This document shows positions 25,147 through 34,386 of a stretch of 64,000 nucleotides of DNA, in pieces (within the stretch, counting starts at the first letter, position 1; each line of letters starts with the position of its first letter). Where the stretch lies: NCBI RefSeq assembly GCF_016863435.1, contig NZ_BOOW01000055.1, forward strand, positions 18,840-82,839, read 5' to 3'. The notes below the pieces were generated by a model that saw only the letters and a program-made list of their open reading frames with translations, had not been told where the DNA came from and searched no databases. The position numbers and the translations under genes are program-made. This stretch comes from Sinosporangium siamense. Lineage in GTDB: Bacteria > Actinomycetota > Actinomycetes > Streptosporangiales > Streptosporangiaceae.

Positions 25147-26127
25147 ATGATCTGCAAGAATTCAGCACGGGTGGTATTCGGCGGGGCTACTATCGCCGCT
25201 ATCGCGCTCGTGGCAGTGACTGGCGGGGGGCACTTTGCAACCGCTGCCGACGCAGTCGGCAATTCGCAGGATGGCGCAACCGCTCCCGGCCCCCTCGCGA
25301 ACCACGACCCAGACGTACGAGAGGCGATGCTTAACCTGTTCAGTGGGTCAGCTGCACGGCATGCAGCGCAAGAGGAACTGGTACGTCGCTGTATGGAAAG
25401 ACATGGCTTCACTTATGTCAAAAACCCCTCTCCGACTGAGGACATCGCACCGACCCTCGAACTCGCCCCTTACGGGCTCACGGTTGATCAGGCGGAGAAG
25501 GTGGGCTACAACGCTGCGGTGAACGCCGGTGATGCGCCGGGTGAAGTGGACCGTTCGGGTGTGTCGAAGCTCTCGCCCGATCGGCAACGACAGTGGGGCG
25601 AAGCACTCTTCGGTCCGGAAAACGCCCCGGAGGTGAGCGCGAAAATTCCGGGCGGTGGAGTGGTGGGAACAACAAGCAAGGGCTGCCTCTCCGATGCGAA
25701 AAAGAAGCTTTACGGCTCGCTAAGTGAATATGCGAAACTTACCTTCCTGGGCGGCAACCTTCCTCTGTGGGCTAAATGGGAGGCAGCGGCCGACACCGAC
25801 ATCGCACGCATTAATGCTTCCTGGGCTGCCTGTATTAGCGGTAAGGGATTTGCGAACCTCAAAAGCCCTGATGCCGCACGAAAGAATGCTTTGAGTCTGC
25901 ACAGAGAATTCGGCGTCTCTTCTGCCGCAGCACGCGACCGGGAAATCTCTCTCGCCGTAGCCGATGCCGAATGCGACAAGGCAACTGACTATTCCAGGCA
26001 GCGGATAAAGATCGAGGATCGCCACTTCCGTGCGGCGCTCGAAAAGTATGCCGCCGAGGTGGCGGACATCAGAAAGATGAATGCGTCGGCGCTCGTGCGC
26101 GCAAACGAGGTGCTAGGAAAACTGTGA
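25147..26127 (+). CDS. Secreted four-cysteine protein, function unknown
   Basis: A 326-residue exported protein. The signal is VVFGGATIAAIALVAVTGGG with a likely ATAADA cleavage region; there is no lipobox. The mature part is helical and polar, and has four Cys: LVRRCMERHGFTY, TTSKGCLSDAKK, ASWAACISGKGFANL and ADAECDKATDY. The first and third sit in a similar C-x4-GF setting, hinting at an internal duplication. ATG 25147 has GGAG 6 nt upstream (ATG 25135 lacks spacing). The gene follows the I36 gene by 19 bp, probably as an operon. I do not recognise a function. Confidence 0.7.
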   Translation: MICKNSARVVFGGATIAAIALVAVTGGGHFATAADAVGNSQDGATAPGPLANHDPDVREAMLNLFSGSAARHAAQEELVRRCMERHGFTYVKNPSPTEDIAPTLELAPYGLTVDQAEKVGYNAAVNAGDAPGEVDRSGVSKLSPDRQRQWGEALFGPENAPEVSAKIPGGGVVGTTSKGCLSDAKKKLYGSLSEYAKLTFLGGNLPLWAKWEAAADTDIARINASWAACISGKGFANLKSPDAARKNALSLHREFGVSSAAARDREISLAVADAECDKATDYSRQRIKIEDRHFRAALEKYAAEVADIRKMNASALVRANEVLGKL

Positions 26128-26217
26128 AAAGCCCTAGTGGGGTCCGAGGGGCGCCGTAAGATAACCAGCCACAGTCTATAGATGGCATGCGCTGGGCACA
26201 TGGCGACTCGCCCGCTA

Positions 26218-26960
26218 CCTTTTTGATCGTCCCCGATGAGAGTCGGTGAGCCAGGTCACCCGGCTGGGAGCTGCTCGTCCGCTTCGGCGGCCCCGACGGG
26301 CTGCGCGAGGGCGGCCGCGAGCAGCTCCTGACCGTCGCCAAGCCACCGGCTCCACACCGGGACGGCCGACTGGTCGACGACGTCCAGGGCGCACTAGAGG
26401 CCCAGACGGTCGTGGTGGCGGGCACCGCGTCGGCCAGGCCGGGTGCTGCCCCGCCTGGCCATATCCCTGCGCGGCGTGCTGGAGCAGCGCCGGCGGGTGG
26501 CCGCCGAGGTGGAGGAGACGCTGGAGGCGCACCCTCTCGCCCGGGTTACGATCACCATGCCCGGGGTGGGGGTCAGGACCTGCGCACGGCTCCTTCGCGA
26601 GATCGGCGACGTCTCCGCGTTCGCCACACCGGGGCACCTGGCCTCCTACACCGGAATCCCCCCGGTCACCCGCCGCTCCCGTTCCTCGATCAAGGGCGAG
26701 CACCGCCCAAAGGCGGCAACAAGGCACTCAAGCGGGCGATGTTCCTGCCGGCGTTCGCCTCCCTGTCCGATCCGGAGAACCGCGAGTACTACGACCGCAA
26801 GAGGGCCGAGGGCAAGAGGCACAACGCCGCCCTCATCTGCCTGGCCCGCCGCTCCAACGTGATCTACGCCATGCTCCGCGACCGCAGGCCCTACCAGCCC
26901 CGCCGAAAGGACGACACGCAAAAGCCTCTGGCAGCTTGACCAAACACATAAGGACCCCCC
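26218..26960 (+). mobile_element. IS110-family element, copy 2, internally deleted
   Basis: It starts with the same left end as copy 1 (CCTTTTTGATCGTCCCCGAT, 26218) but jumps after about 60 bp into the transposase interior (LREGGREQLLTVAKPP). A frame change near 26440 leads to RLAISLRGVLEQRRRVAAEV and GHLASYTGIPPVTRRSRSSI, and a further -1 change near 26705 to PPKGGNKALKRAMF. The N-terminal catalytic domain is absent. The last 267 bp are identical to copy 1. The right end lies 20 bp before the MFS start codon, so the IS supplies that gene's -35 region. Confidence 0.85.
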
Positions 26961-26979
26961 TGCCGCGTAGGCTGGCCGC

Positions 26980-28272
26980 GTGTCCTATGTCTCCGACCTT
27001 CGTGTGATCCTGCGTGGACGGGATTTCCGGCGCCTGTTCGCCACTCGCCTGGTCTCTCAGTTCTCCGATGGGATCTTCCAGTTCGGGGTCGCGGGCATCG
27101 CGTTCTTCAACCCGGAGACCAAGACCTCGGCCACCGATGTGGCGATCGGGCTGGCCGTGCTGCTCTTGCCGTACTCGATCTTGGGGCCCTTCGCAGGGGT
27201 GTTCATCGATCGGTGGTCGCGGCGGCAGATCCTCGTGATCGCGCCGCTGATCCGCGGCGCGCTGCTGCTGCTCGCCGGCGCTCTGCTCGCGTGGGGCGCG
27301 CCCGAGTTGCTCTTCTACGCCACCGCGCTCGGCGTGCTGGCCGTCAACCGGTTCTTCCTGGCCGCGCTCGGCACGTCGCTCCCCCATGTCGTGCCGCACG
27401 ACCGTCTCATGGTGGCCAACGCGGTGACGCCGACCTCGGGCACGGTCATCACGTTCGTCGGGGTCGGGGCCGGTTTCCTAATGCGGCAGTTGCTTGGGGG
27501 CGGCGCGACGGGCACCGCGGTGATGATGGTGGTCTCGGGCGTGGTGTTCGGGGTCACCGCGCTGATCGCCTCGCGCATGGAGCGCTCGCTGCTCGGTCCC
27601 GCCTACGACCCGGACCGCCCGCAGGTGCGTGAGGCGCTGCGCAACGTGGTGCACGGCCTGATCGACGGCGCACGCCACATCATGAGGCATCGGGCCGCTG
27701 CCTCGGCTCTGGGGGCGATGTCGACACACCGGTTCATGTACGGCATGTGCACGGCCATGATGATCATGCTCTACCGCTACTACTTCGAGGCCGGGAACGC
27801 CGACGCCGCGGTGGACGGCGTCACGGTGGTGCTCGGGGTGTCCGGGGTGGGCTATTTCCTGGCCGCCCTCATCACCCCGCCCGCGACCGAACGGTTCGGC
27901 TTGACGAACTGGGTGCCCATCGCACTGATCAGCGCGGGTGTGCTGGCGTTCGGGCTGGCTATGCCGTTCCAGCAGTGGCTGATGCCGATCGCGGGCTTTG
28001 CGCTCGGACTCGCCGGGCAGACGGTGAAGATCTGCGCGGACACGGTGGTGCAGCGCGACATCGAGGACGCCTACCTCGGCCGGGTGTTCTCGATCTACGA
28101 CATGTTGTTCAACGGCGTCTATGTCGCCGCCGCGGCCGTGGCGGCCTTTCTGCTGCCGGCCGACGGCAGGTCCTACCTGCTGATCACGTTGATCGCCCTC
28201 GGATATGTGGTCGGCGGGCTCGGCTACCGCGCGGTCGTGCGCAGCGGCACACCCACCCCGCAACAGGCCTGA
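26980..28272 (+). CDS. Major facilitator superfamily transporter
   Basis: A 430-residue, roughly 12-helix secondary transporter. The opening (LRGRDFRRLFATRLVSQFSD) and the loop 2-3 motif (FAGVFIDRWSRRQILVIAP) match actinobacterial MFS exporters. A central cytoplasmic loop (ASRMERSLLGPAYDPDRPQV) joins two six-helix halves. TAGGCT at 26968-26973 ends 6 nt before GTG 26980, indicating a leaderless transcript whose -35 region now lies in IS110 sequence. The substrate is unknown. Confidence 0.87.
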   Translation: MSYVSDLRVILRGRDFRRLFATRLVSQFSDGIFQFGVAGIAFFNPETKTSATDVAIGLAVLLLPYSILGPFAGVFIDRWSRRQILVIAPLIRGALLLLAGALLAWGAPELLFYATALGVLAVNRFFLAALGTSLPHVVPHDRLMVANAVTPTSGTVITFVGVGAGFLMRQLLGGGATGTAVMMVVSGVVFGVTALIASRMERSLLGPAYDPDRPQVREALRNVVHGLIDGARHIMRHRAAASALGAMSTHRFMYGMCTAMMIMLYRYYFEAGNADAAVDGVTVVLGVSGVGYFLAALITPPATERFGLTNWVPIALISAGVLAFGLAMPFQQWLMPIAGFALGLAGQTVKICADTVVQRDIEDAYLGRVFSIYDMLFNGVYVAAAAVAAFLLPADGRSYLLITLIALGYVVGGLGYRAVVRSGTPTPQQA

Positions 28273-28299
28273 CCCGCCCTGCCGTACGCCGCAGCCAGG

Positions 28300-28369
28300 T
28301 CAGACAGCCCGCGCGGCGGCGACCATCGCGCGGGTGAGTCCGGTGGAGATCATCGGAGTCCACCGCATG
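28300..28369. repeat. Partial duplicate of the bioA 3' end
   Basis: About 55 bp from 28300 repeats, with a few changes, the last codons and stop of bioA (28370-28425): both contain GGCGACCATCGCGCGGGTGA and GTGGAGATCATCGG. On the minus strand the copy still spells [12 protein letters not shown] and a stop. It looks like a short tandem duplication left just past the true gene end. Confidence 0.8.
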
Positions 28370-29599
28370 TTAGACAGCCCGTGCAGCGGCGACCATCGCG
28401 CGGGTGATCAAGTGGAGATCATCGGCGTCGACAACATAAGGCGGCATCGTGTAAATCAGGCGCCCGAAGGGCCTGAGCCAGACGCCGTGCTCCATCGCGA
28501 CGGCCGACAGGCGGCCGACGTCGACCGGGTCGTGGGTCTCGATGACGCCGATGGCGCCCTTGACCCGCACGTCCGCGACCCCCGGGAGTGCGCGGGCGTC
28601 GGCCAGGCCGTCCGCCAGGCCCTTCCCGATCGCGGCGACCTCGTCCCGCCAGGGGCGTTCCATGAGGAGCTCCAGCGACGCCTGCGCGACTGCGGCGGCC
28701 AGGGGGTTGGCCATATAGGTCGGCCCGTGCATGAGCACGCCGATGGCCGACGCCACCCGCTCGGTGCACAAGGTGGCCGCCATGGTCATGTATCCGCCGG
28801 TCATGGCCTTGCCCAGGCACATGATGTCCGGCCGCACCCCCGCGTGGTCGCAGCCGAACAGCTCCCCTGTGCGGCCGAAGCCGGTCGCGATCTCGTCGGC
28901 GATGAGTAGCACTCCGTGCTCGTCGGCCAGATCGCGCAGGTGCTTCAGGTAGGCCGGGTGGTAGAAGCGCATGCCGCCGGCGTTCTGCACCACGGGCTCC
29001 ACGATGATGGCCGCCAGTTCGTGGGCGTGGCGCGCGACCGTGTCGGACAACTCGCCGAGGTAGGCGTCGGACAGCTCCGCCGGGGGCTCGCTCGCGAAGA
29101 CATGTTGCGGCAGCACGTCCTTGAAGAGGTGGTGCATGCCGTTGACCGGGTCGCACACCGCCATGGCCCCGAAGGTGTCGCCGTGATATCCGCCGCGCAC
29201 CGTCATCAGGCGGCCCTTGCCGGTGCACTGCATCGCCATCTTGATGGCCACCTCGACGGCGACCGACCCCGAGTCGGCGAAGAACACTTTGGGCAGTCCG
29301 GTCATGCCGGCGAGTGTGCGGGCGAGGCGCACGGCGGGCTCGTGGGTGAACCCGCCGAACATCACGTGCGCCATGGAGTCGAGCTGGTCGCGTAGCGCCT
29401 GGTTGAGCCGGGGGTGGTTGTAGCCGTGGATGGCCGCCCACCATGAGGACATGCCGTCGACCAGCACCCGCCCGTCGGCGAGCGTCAGCCGCACCCCGTC
29501 GGTGCGGGTGACCACATGCGGCGGCACCGTCGCGGGAACGGCGGTGTAGGGGTGCCAGATGTGCTCACGGTCGAAGGCGGCGATCTCTTCCGGGCTCAT
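28370..29599 (-). CDS. bioA: Adenosylmethionine-8-amino-7-oxononanoate aminotransferase
   Basis: A 409-residue class III PLP aminotransferase that makes 7,8-diaminopelargonate in biotin synthesis, using S-adenosylmethionine as amino donor. Motifs include [67 protein letters not shown] and the PLP-binding Lys in [21 protein letters not shown] (complement of 29606-29611) ends 6 nt before ATG 29599, a leaderless promoter. No other bio gene is adjacent. Its 3' end is partly duplicated downstream. Confidence 0.95.
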   Translation of the reverse strand: MSPEEIAAFDREHIWHPYTAVPATVPPHVVTRTDGVRLTLADGRVLVDGMSSWWAAIHGYNHPRLNQALRDQLDSMAHVMFGGFTHEPAVRLARTLAGMTGLPKVFFADSGSVAVEVAIKMAMQCTGKGRLMTVRGGYHGDTFGAMAVCDPVNGMHHLFKDVLPQHVFASEPPAELSDAYLGELSDTVARHAHELAAIIVEPVVQNAGGMRFYHPAYLKHLRDLADEHGVLLIADEIATGFGRTGELFGCDHAGVRPDIMCLGKAMTGGYMTMAATLCTERVASAIGVLMHGPTYMANPLAAAVAQASLELLMERPWRDEVAAIGKGLADGLADARALPGVADVRVKGAIGVIETHDPVDVGRLSAVAMEHGVWLRPFGRLIYTMPPYVVDADDLHLITRAMVAAARAV

Positions 29600-29832
29600 G
29601 CGGCCACCCTAGCTCCACGCCCCGCGCACGACCGGGCCAGGCCGTACCGCGTCTGACGCCGCCTGGCCCGGCTTCGCCGTACCGGGTCCCCCGAGCGCGG
29701 GAGCACACGCTGTGCGGCGCCACAGGCCCCCTGCGGCCCGTCCACGCCTGAGGCCACGATGCCCGGCTCCGCCGTACACACCGCCCGGCGGCCCCGCCAG
29801 ACGAACCCGGCTTCGTACACACCGCCAGGCGG

Positions 29833-29862
29833 CCCCGAGCCCGGTTCCGGGCGGGCTCGGGG
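29833..29862 (-). terminator. Terminator hairpin after cca
   Basis: Perfect 11-bp arms CCCCGAGCCCG (29833-29843) and CGGGCTCGGGG (29852-29862) with an 8-nt loop, directly past the cca stop at 29870. The rest of 29600-29832 holds two copies of a GC-rich block containing GTACACACCGCC (29774 and 29815) and no gene that I can support. Confidence 0.65.
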
Positions 29863-29869
29863 CGCCGGG

Positions 29870-31300
29870 TCAGAGCTCTTGGTCCGCCGCCCAGGTGCGG
29901 AGGGCGTCGGCGGCGGCCTCCTTGCCGATGAGGCCCTTGTCGAGCCGCATGTCGTAGAGGAACTTGTAGGCCCGGCCGACGGCGGGTCCGGGGGCGATGC
30001 CTAGGACCTGCTGGATCTCGTTGCCGTCCAGCTCGGGGCGGATCTTGGCGAGCTCCTCCTCCTCGGCGAGCCGCGCGATGCGCTCCTCAAGCTGGTCGTA
30101 GGTGCGCGATAGCGCCTGCGCCTTGCGCTTGTTGCGGGTGGTGCAGTCGGCGCGGGTCAGCTTGTGCAGGCGGTCGAGCAGGTGGCCGCCGTCGCGCACA
30201 TAGCGGCGCACGGCGCTGTCGGTCCACTCCCCTGTGCCATATCCGTGGAACCGCAGGTGCAGCTCGACCAGGCGGGCCACGTCGGCCACGACGTCCTTGG
30301 GGAACCGCAGTTCGGCGAGCCGCTTCTTGGCCATCTGCGCGCCGACCACCTCGTGGTGGTGGAACGACACCCGGCCGCCGGGCTCGTGCCTGCGGGTCTT
30401 GGGCTTGCCGACGTCGTGCAGGAGGGCCGACCAGCGCAGGACGCGGTCGGGGCCGCTCTCCTCCAGGTCGATAGCCTGCTCCAGCACGATCAGGGTGTGC
30501 TCGTAGACGTCCTTGTGGCGGTGGTGCTCGTCGATCTCCAGCCGGAGCTTCGGCAGCTCGGGCAACACGTGGGCGGCGAGCCCGCAGTCGACCAGCAGCG
30601 AGAGGCCCTCCCGCGGATAGGCGCCGCAGATCAGCTTGTCCAGCTCGTCGCGGATGCGCTCGGCGGAGACGATCTCTATGCGGTCGGCCATCTCGCTCAT
30701 CGCGCGCCGCGCCTCGCGGTCCACGGTGAAGCCGAGCTGGCTGGCGAACCTGGCGGCGCGCAACATGCGCAGCGGGTCGTCGTCGAAGGAGCGCTCGGGC
30801 GGACCGGGGGTACGGAGCACCTTGGCGGACAGGTCCGTGAGGCCGCCGTAGGGGTCGACGAACTCGTGGTTCGGCAACGTCACCGCCATGGCGTTGACCG
30901 CGAAGTCACGGCGTTCGAGGTCGCCTTCGAGCGTGTCGCCGTAGTCGACCTCGGGCTTGCGCGACTTGGGGTCGTAGGACTCGCTCCGGTAGGTCGTGAT
31001 CTCCAGGAGCCAGTTGCCCTTGCGCACGCCGACGGTGCCGAAGTCGATGCCGATCGTCCAGACGGAGTCGGCCCAGTCGCGGACGATGTCAAGGACCCGC
31101 TCGGGTCTGGCGTCGGTGGTCAGATCGAGGTCGTTGCCGATGCGCCGCAGGAAGACGTCGCGCACCGAGCCCCCGACGAGGGCGAGCTGGTGACCCTTTT
31201 CGGCAAAGAGTTCGCCAAGTTCATCGGCGACGGGGGCGATCCTCCGGAAGAGGTCACGCATGGCGGTCTGCTGGCTGTCGGTCAGATTCGAGTCGGACAA
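29870..31300 (-). CDS. cca: CCA tRNA nucleotidyltransferase with HD domain
   Basis: A 476-residue enzyme that adds or repairs the CCA end of tRNAs. The nucleotidyltransferase head shows LVGGSVRDVFLRRIGNDLDL with metal-binding DLD, then RRDFAVNAMAV and the nucleotide-selecting region (DPLRMLRAARFASQLGF). A C-terminal HD phosphohydrolase-type domain follows (YEHTLIVLEQA, ALLHDVGKPKTR). TTG 31300 is chosen because AAGGA lies about 10 nt upstream and the N-terminal length fits relatives; ATG 31261 is the alternative. The position next to the DUF6049 and murJ genes matches mycobacterial pcnA. Confidence 0.93.
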   Translation of the reverse strand: MSDSNLTDSQQTAMRDLFRRIAPVADELGELFAEKGHQLALVGGSVRDVFLRRIGNDLDLTTDARPERVLDIVRDWADSVWTIGIDFGTVGVRKGNWLLEITTYRSESYDPKSRKPEVDYGDTLEGDLERRDFAVNAMAVTLPNHEFVDPYGGLTDLSAKVLRTPGPPERSFDDDPLRMLRAARFASQLGFTVDREARRAMSEMADRIEIVSAERIRDELDKLICGAYPREGLSLLVDCGLAAHVLPELPKLRLEIDEHHRHKDVYEHTLIVLEQAIDLEESGPDRVLRWSALLHDVGKPKTRRHEPGGRVSFHHHEVVGAQMAKKRLAELRFPKDVVADVARLVELHLRFHGYGTGEWTDSAVRRYVRDGGHLLDRLHKLTRADCTTRNKRKAQALSRTYDQLEERIARLAEEEELAKIRPELDGNEIQQVLGIAPGPAVGRAYKFLYDMRLDKGLIGKEAAADALRTWAADQEL

Positions 31301-31511
31301 GCTGGGTAGATCCTTCGGTTACGGAACACTTTTCCCCGGCGGCAATTTATGAGGAAGAAGTGCATGGACTGAACTTGGCTGTCGATCTAGCCCCAGCTCA
31401 GCGGTTCAGTGCGGTCCAGAGATGGCACGTCTACTCGGAACCGCCCGCGATCACCAGGTTATGGTCGGGGAGAGGACCCATCGGGCTGCGCGTGCGGTGG
31501 GGAGAGCACCC

Positions 31512-32039
31512 ATGAAGGACGCCCTCACCATCCACCGCTGGCTCCTCGCACACCAGGTCCACCATGAGATCGTACGCCTTCCCCGGCCCTTGACGTGTGC
31601 GGACGAACTACCCGAGACGCTCCAGGTTTCGCCACACTCCTGCGTCGGAGTCACGGTGTTCGACGTTACCTGGCGGGCCGCCCGCCACGATTCGGTCGCC
31701 GTCGTCGCCTCGGTCGCGGCACCGCCCCGGACGGCGGCGGTGTGCTCGCTGCTCGGGGCGCGGCGGGTGCGCCCCGCCTCGGCGTTCACAGTCAACGCGG
31801 CCACGGACTACGCGGCGGGACTGGTGTGCCCGCTACTGCTGCCCGAGGAGCTCTCGGTGCTCGTGGACGACCGGCTGGGCGAGATCGGGGACGTGCACAC
31901 GTGCACGGGCGAAAGGCGTACGGCACTGGCCTTGCACTCGGACGACCTCCTCGCGCTCGTGTCCGGCAAGCCGGTGGATCTCACGCCGCTCGCGGCCCCG
32001 TCGGCGAACGCTGTGAATCCGGCCCCGCTGCCACACTGA
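31512..32039 (+). CDS. YbaK/EbsC-type editing-domain protein
   Basis: A 175-residue stand-alone protein resembling YbaK/ProX domains, which hydrolyse misacylated tRNAs. Shared elements are HRWLLAHQVHHEIVRLPRPL at the start, SHSCVGVTVFDV-like strands, AAGLVCPLLLPEELSVLVDD and GERRTALALHSDDLLALV. The catalytic lysine of YbaK is not evident, so editing activity is uncertain. ATG 31512 has GGGGAGAG 7 nt upstream; an upstream ATG at 31422 lacks support. It is divergent from cca and 66 bp before the DUF6049 transcription unit. Confidence 0.65.
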   Translation: MKDALTIHRWLLAHQVHHEIVRLPRPLTCADELPETLQVSPHSCVGVTVFDVTWRAARHDSVAVVASVAAPPRTAAVCSLLGARRVRPASAFTVNAATDYAAGLVCPLLLPEELSVLVDDRLGEIGDVHTCTGERRTALALHSDDLLALVSGKPVDLTPLAAPSANAVNPAPLPH

Positions 32040-32076
32040 CCGCGCCCGGCTCGCGAGAGGCCATACGATTGCGGGC

Positions 32077-32109
32077 GTGCGCCGTACTCCGCTCCGGGCT
32101 CACGCGTGA
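32077..32109 (+). CDS. Possible 10-codon leader peptide coupled to the DUF6049 gene
   Basis: TACGAT at 32064-32069 ends 7 nt before GTG 32077, the layout of a leaderless start. The frame encodes VRRTPLRAHA and stops at TGA 32107-32109, overlapping the GTG of the next gene (GTGA at 32106-32109). The next gene has no ribosome site of its own, so translation may reach it by coupling. It is a reading of signals, not a recognised peptide. Confidence 0.4.
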   Translation: MRRTPLRAHA

Positions 32110-34259
32110 TCCGACTCACCGCGTCGCTCGCCCTGCTGTCCGCCGCGATGTTCGCCCCCCCGGCCGCGGCGGCGGTAGCCGTGGGCACCAAGAGTCCTCA
32201 GGCGCACCTGGGCGCCTCCGCCCAGGCGCGGCAGACCACCCAGCTCATCGTGGAGTCCATCACCCCCGACGTGCCGCGCCGCCAGACGGACGAGATCAAG
32301 ATCAAGGGCACGATCGTCAACGGCGCGCAGACGGCGCTCTCCAACGTGCGGGTGCGGCTGCGTTATGCGCCGCAGGCATTCACCGACCGCACCCAGATGG
32401 AGAACTACCAGATCGGGCAGGGCGTCTTCGACCGTGCGTCGGTCAACGCGATGACGCAGTTCCCGCAGATCTCGCCGGGGGGCAAGTCCAGCTTCGAGTT
32501 CACGGTGACCCCCGCCGGCCTCCGCCTGTGGGGGTTCGGGGTCTATCCGATGGCGGTCGAGGTGGTCGACGCGGTCGGCCAGCAGCTCGCCATCCAGCGC
32601 ACCTATCTCCCTTACGCGCCGGAGAACACCCCGCTGCAGCGCACCAAGCTCGCGCTTGTGCTTCCCGTCATCGACCAGCCGCGCCGCGCCGACGACGGCA
32701 ACTTCGCCAGTGAGGGGCTGCGCCCGGCGATGACCGGCTCGGGCCGGCTGGCCGACCTGCTCAAGATCGCTCAGGACACCGGGGACGCCAAGGGTGTGAC
32801 GTGGTTCGTCGATCCGGCGCTGCTCGACGACGCGCGGGCGATGTCCCAGCCCTACCGGTTGAAGAACTCCAAGGGCACGCAGGACCGGCAGGCCGAGCCG
32901 CTGGCCAAACCCTGGCTCGACGGGATGCGCACCGCGCTGGCCGAGGCCACCGTGATGGCGACGCCGTACGCCGATCCCGACATCGCCGCTCTCACGCACA
33001 ACGGCCTGGACGGCGCCCCTGCCACGGCGCTCCGGCTCGGCGGCGAGGTGGCGAGCGAGATCCTCGGGCGTGAGGTCGGCACGAGCGTCAACTGGCCGGT
33101 CGGCGGCATGGTCGACCACGACACGCTCGACGTGCTGGCGGGCGGCGAGGTGAGCACGGTGCTGCTCAACCCCGACAACGTCCCCTATACGCAACCCACG
33201 TTCACCCCGTCGCCGACGCCCGCGACGCCGCACGCCGCGACCGGTCTCAACAGCGTGTTCGGGCCGGTCAAGGGCATCGTCACGGACAAGACGCTGAGCG
33301 GGCTGCTGGAGCCCGAGGAGGGCGCGGCAGGCGCCACGGTGCTCAACCGGCAGCGTTTCATCGCCGAGACCGCGATGATCACCAAGGAGCAGGCCGACAA
33401 GTCCCGCGCGGTGGTCGCCGCGCCCGCGCGCCGCTGGGCCAACCCCGACCCGGCGTTCGTGACCGACCTCGTGAAGACGGTCTCGTCGCTGCCCTGGATC
33501 TCGCCGGTCAAGCTCGACTCCATCAAGGTCGACAAGTCCTCGCCTGTGCCCCGGGCCGACCTGACCTATTCCGAGCAGGACCGGCGCGGCGAGCTCAGTA
33601 AGAAATATCTCGAGTCCGTGCGCCAGGTGACCAACCAGGCCAACCTCACCACGGTCGTCACCTCCGACGACGACAAGCAGGTGTTCGACCGGGCGCTGCT
33701 GCGCCTCACCTCGTCGGCCTGGCGCGGTCGCACGGCGCTCGCCGGCACCCTGGTCAAGCAGGTCGACGCGGCGGTCGACAGCCGCATCGGCAAGGTCAAG
33801 GTCACCGGCAGGGACCAGCGCCGCACCCTCGCCGGCAACAACGGCGTCGTGCCCATAAGCATCCGCAACGAGACAGAGCAGACGGTGATGCTCGACGTCG
33901 ACGTCAGGTCCAAGACCCCCGACCTGCTCGCGATTGAGGCATACGGCGAAGCCCGGCAGACCATCGGCAAAGGCCAGAGCGGCATCGTCTCGGTGCCGAT
34001 GCGGGCCAAACGCGACAACGGCGACGCCACGGTCATCGTGCAGCTCCGCACGATCGACGGGGAGCCCTACGGCGAGCCGGTGGAGATCGTTGTCCGCACG
34101 ACCGGATACACCGGCATCGCGCTGGTGATCGTGGGCGGCGGGCTCGTCGTCATGCTCGCCGCCGTCCTGCTGCGTGTGCTGCGGCGGCGGTCGCAGAAGC
34201 GGCTCGCCCGCCTCGGCACGCGGGGAGACGCGCGGAGCGAGGCCAGAGCACGGTCCTGA
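32106..34259 (+). CDS. DUF6049-type secreted, membrane-anchored protein
   Basis: A 717-residue protein corresponding by position and shape to mycobacterial Rv3909. A signal peptide (LTASLALLSAAMFAPPAAAA) leads an extracellular body: first an Ig-like domain (QLIVESITPDVPRRQTDEIK, RVRLRYAPQAF), then a barrel-like region (PVIDQPRRADDG, VTWFVDPALLDDARAM, TVMATPYADPDIAAL). A C-terminal helix (GIALVIVGGGLVVMLAAVLL) and a basic tail anchor it. GTG 32106 lacks a ribosome site and overlaps the small frame upstream. The gene precedes murJ, as in other actinobacteria, suggesting an envelope role; the biochemical function is unknown. Confidence 0.85.
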   Translation: MIRLTASLALLSAAMFAPPAAAAVAVGTKSPQAHLGASAQARQTTQLIVESITPDVPRRQTDEIKIKGTIVNGAQTALSNVRVRLRYAPQAFTDRTQMENYQIGQGVFDRASVNAMTQFPQISPGGKSSFEFTVTPAGLRLWGFGVYPMAVEVVDAVGQQLAIQRTYLPYAPENTPLQRTKLALVLPVIDQPRRADDGNFASEGLRPAMTGSGRLADLLKIAQDTGDAKGVTWFVDPALLDDARAMSQPYRLKNSKGTQDRQAEPLAKPWLDGMRTALAEATVMATPYADPDIAALTHNGLDGAPATALRLGGEVASEILGREVGTSVNWPVGGMVDHDTLDVLAGGEVSTVLLNPDNVPYTQPTFTPSPTPATPHAATGLNSVFGPVKGIVTDKTLSGLLEPEEGAAGATVLNRQRFIAETAMITKEQADKSRAVVAAPARRWANPDPAFVTDLVKTVSSLPWISPVKLDSIKVDKSSPVPRADLTYSEQDRRGELSKKYLESVRQVTNQANLTTVVTSDDDKQVFDRALLRLTSSAWRGRTALAGTLVKQVDAAVDSRIGKVKVTGRDQRRTLAGNNGVVPISIRNETEQTVMLDVDVRSKTPDLLAIEAYGEARQTIGKGQSGIVSVPMRAKRDNGDATVIVQLRTIDGEPYGEPVEIVVRTTGYTGIALVIVGGGLVVMLAAVLLRVLRRRSQKRLARLGTRGDARSEARARS

Positions 34260-34386
34260 GACCTCTGAGCACAGTCCTGATGAAGACAGTCCTGACGGTG
34301 GACTCGGCACGGGCCGTTGTCGTGCACCATGGATGCTTCTCACCACCCGCCCGGCGCACGGGCGAGCTGCCGTTGAAGGAGATGGG

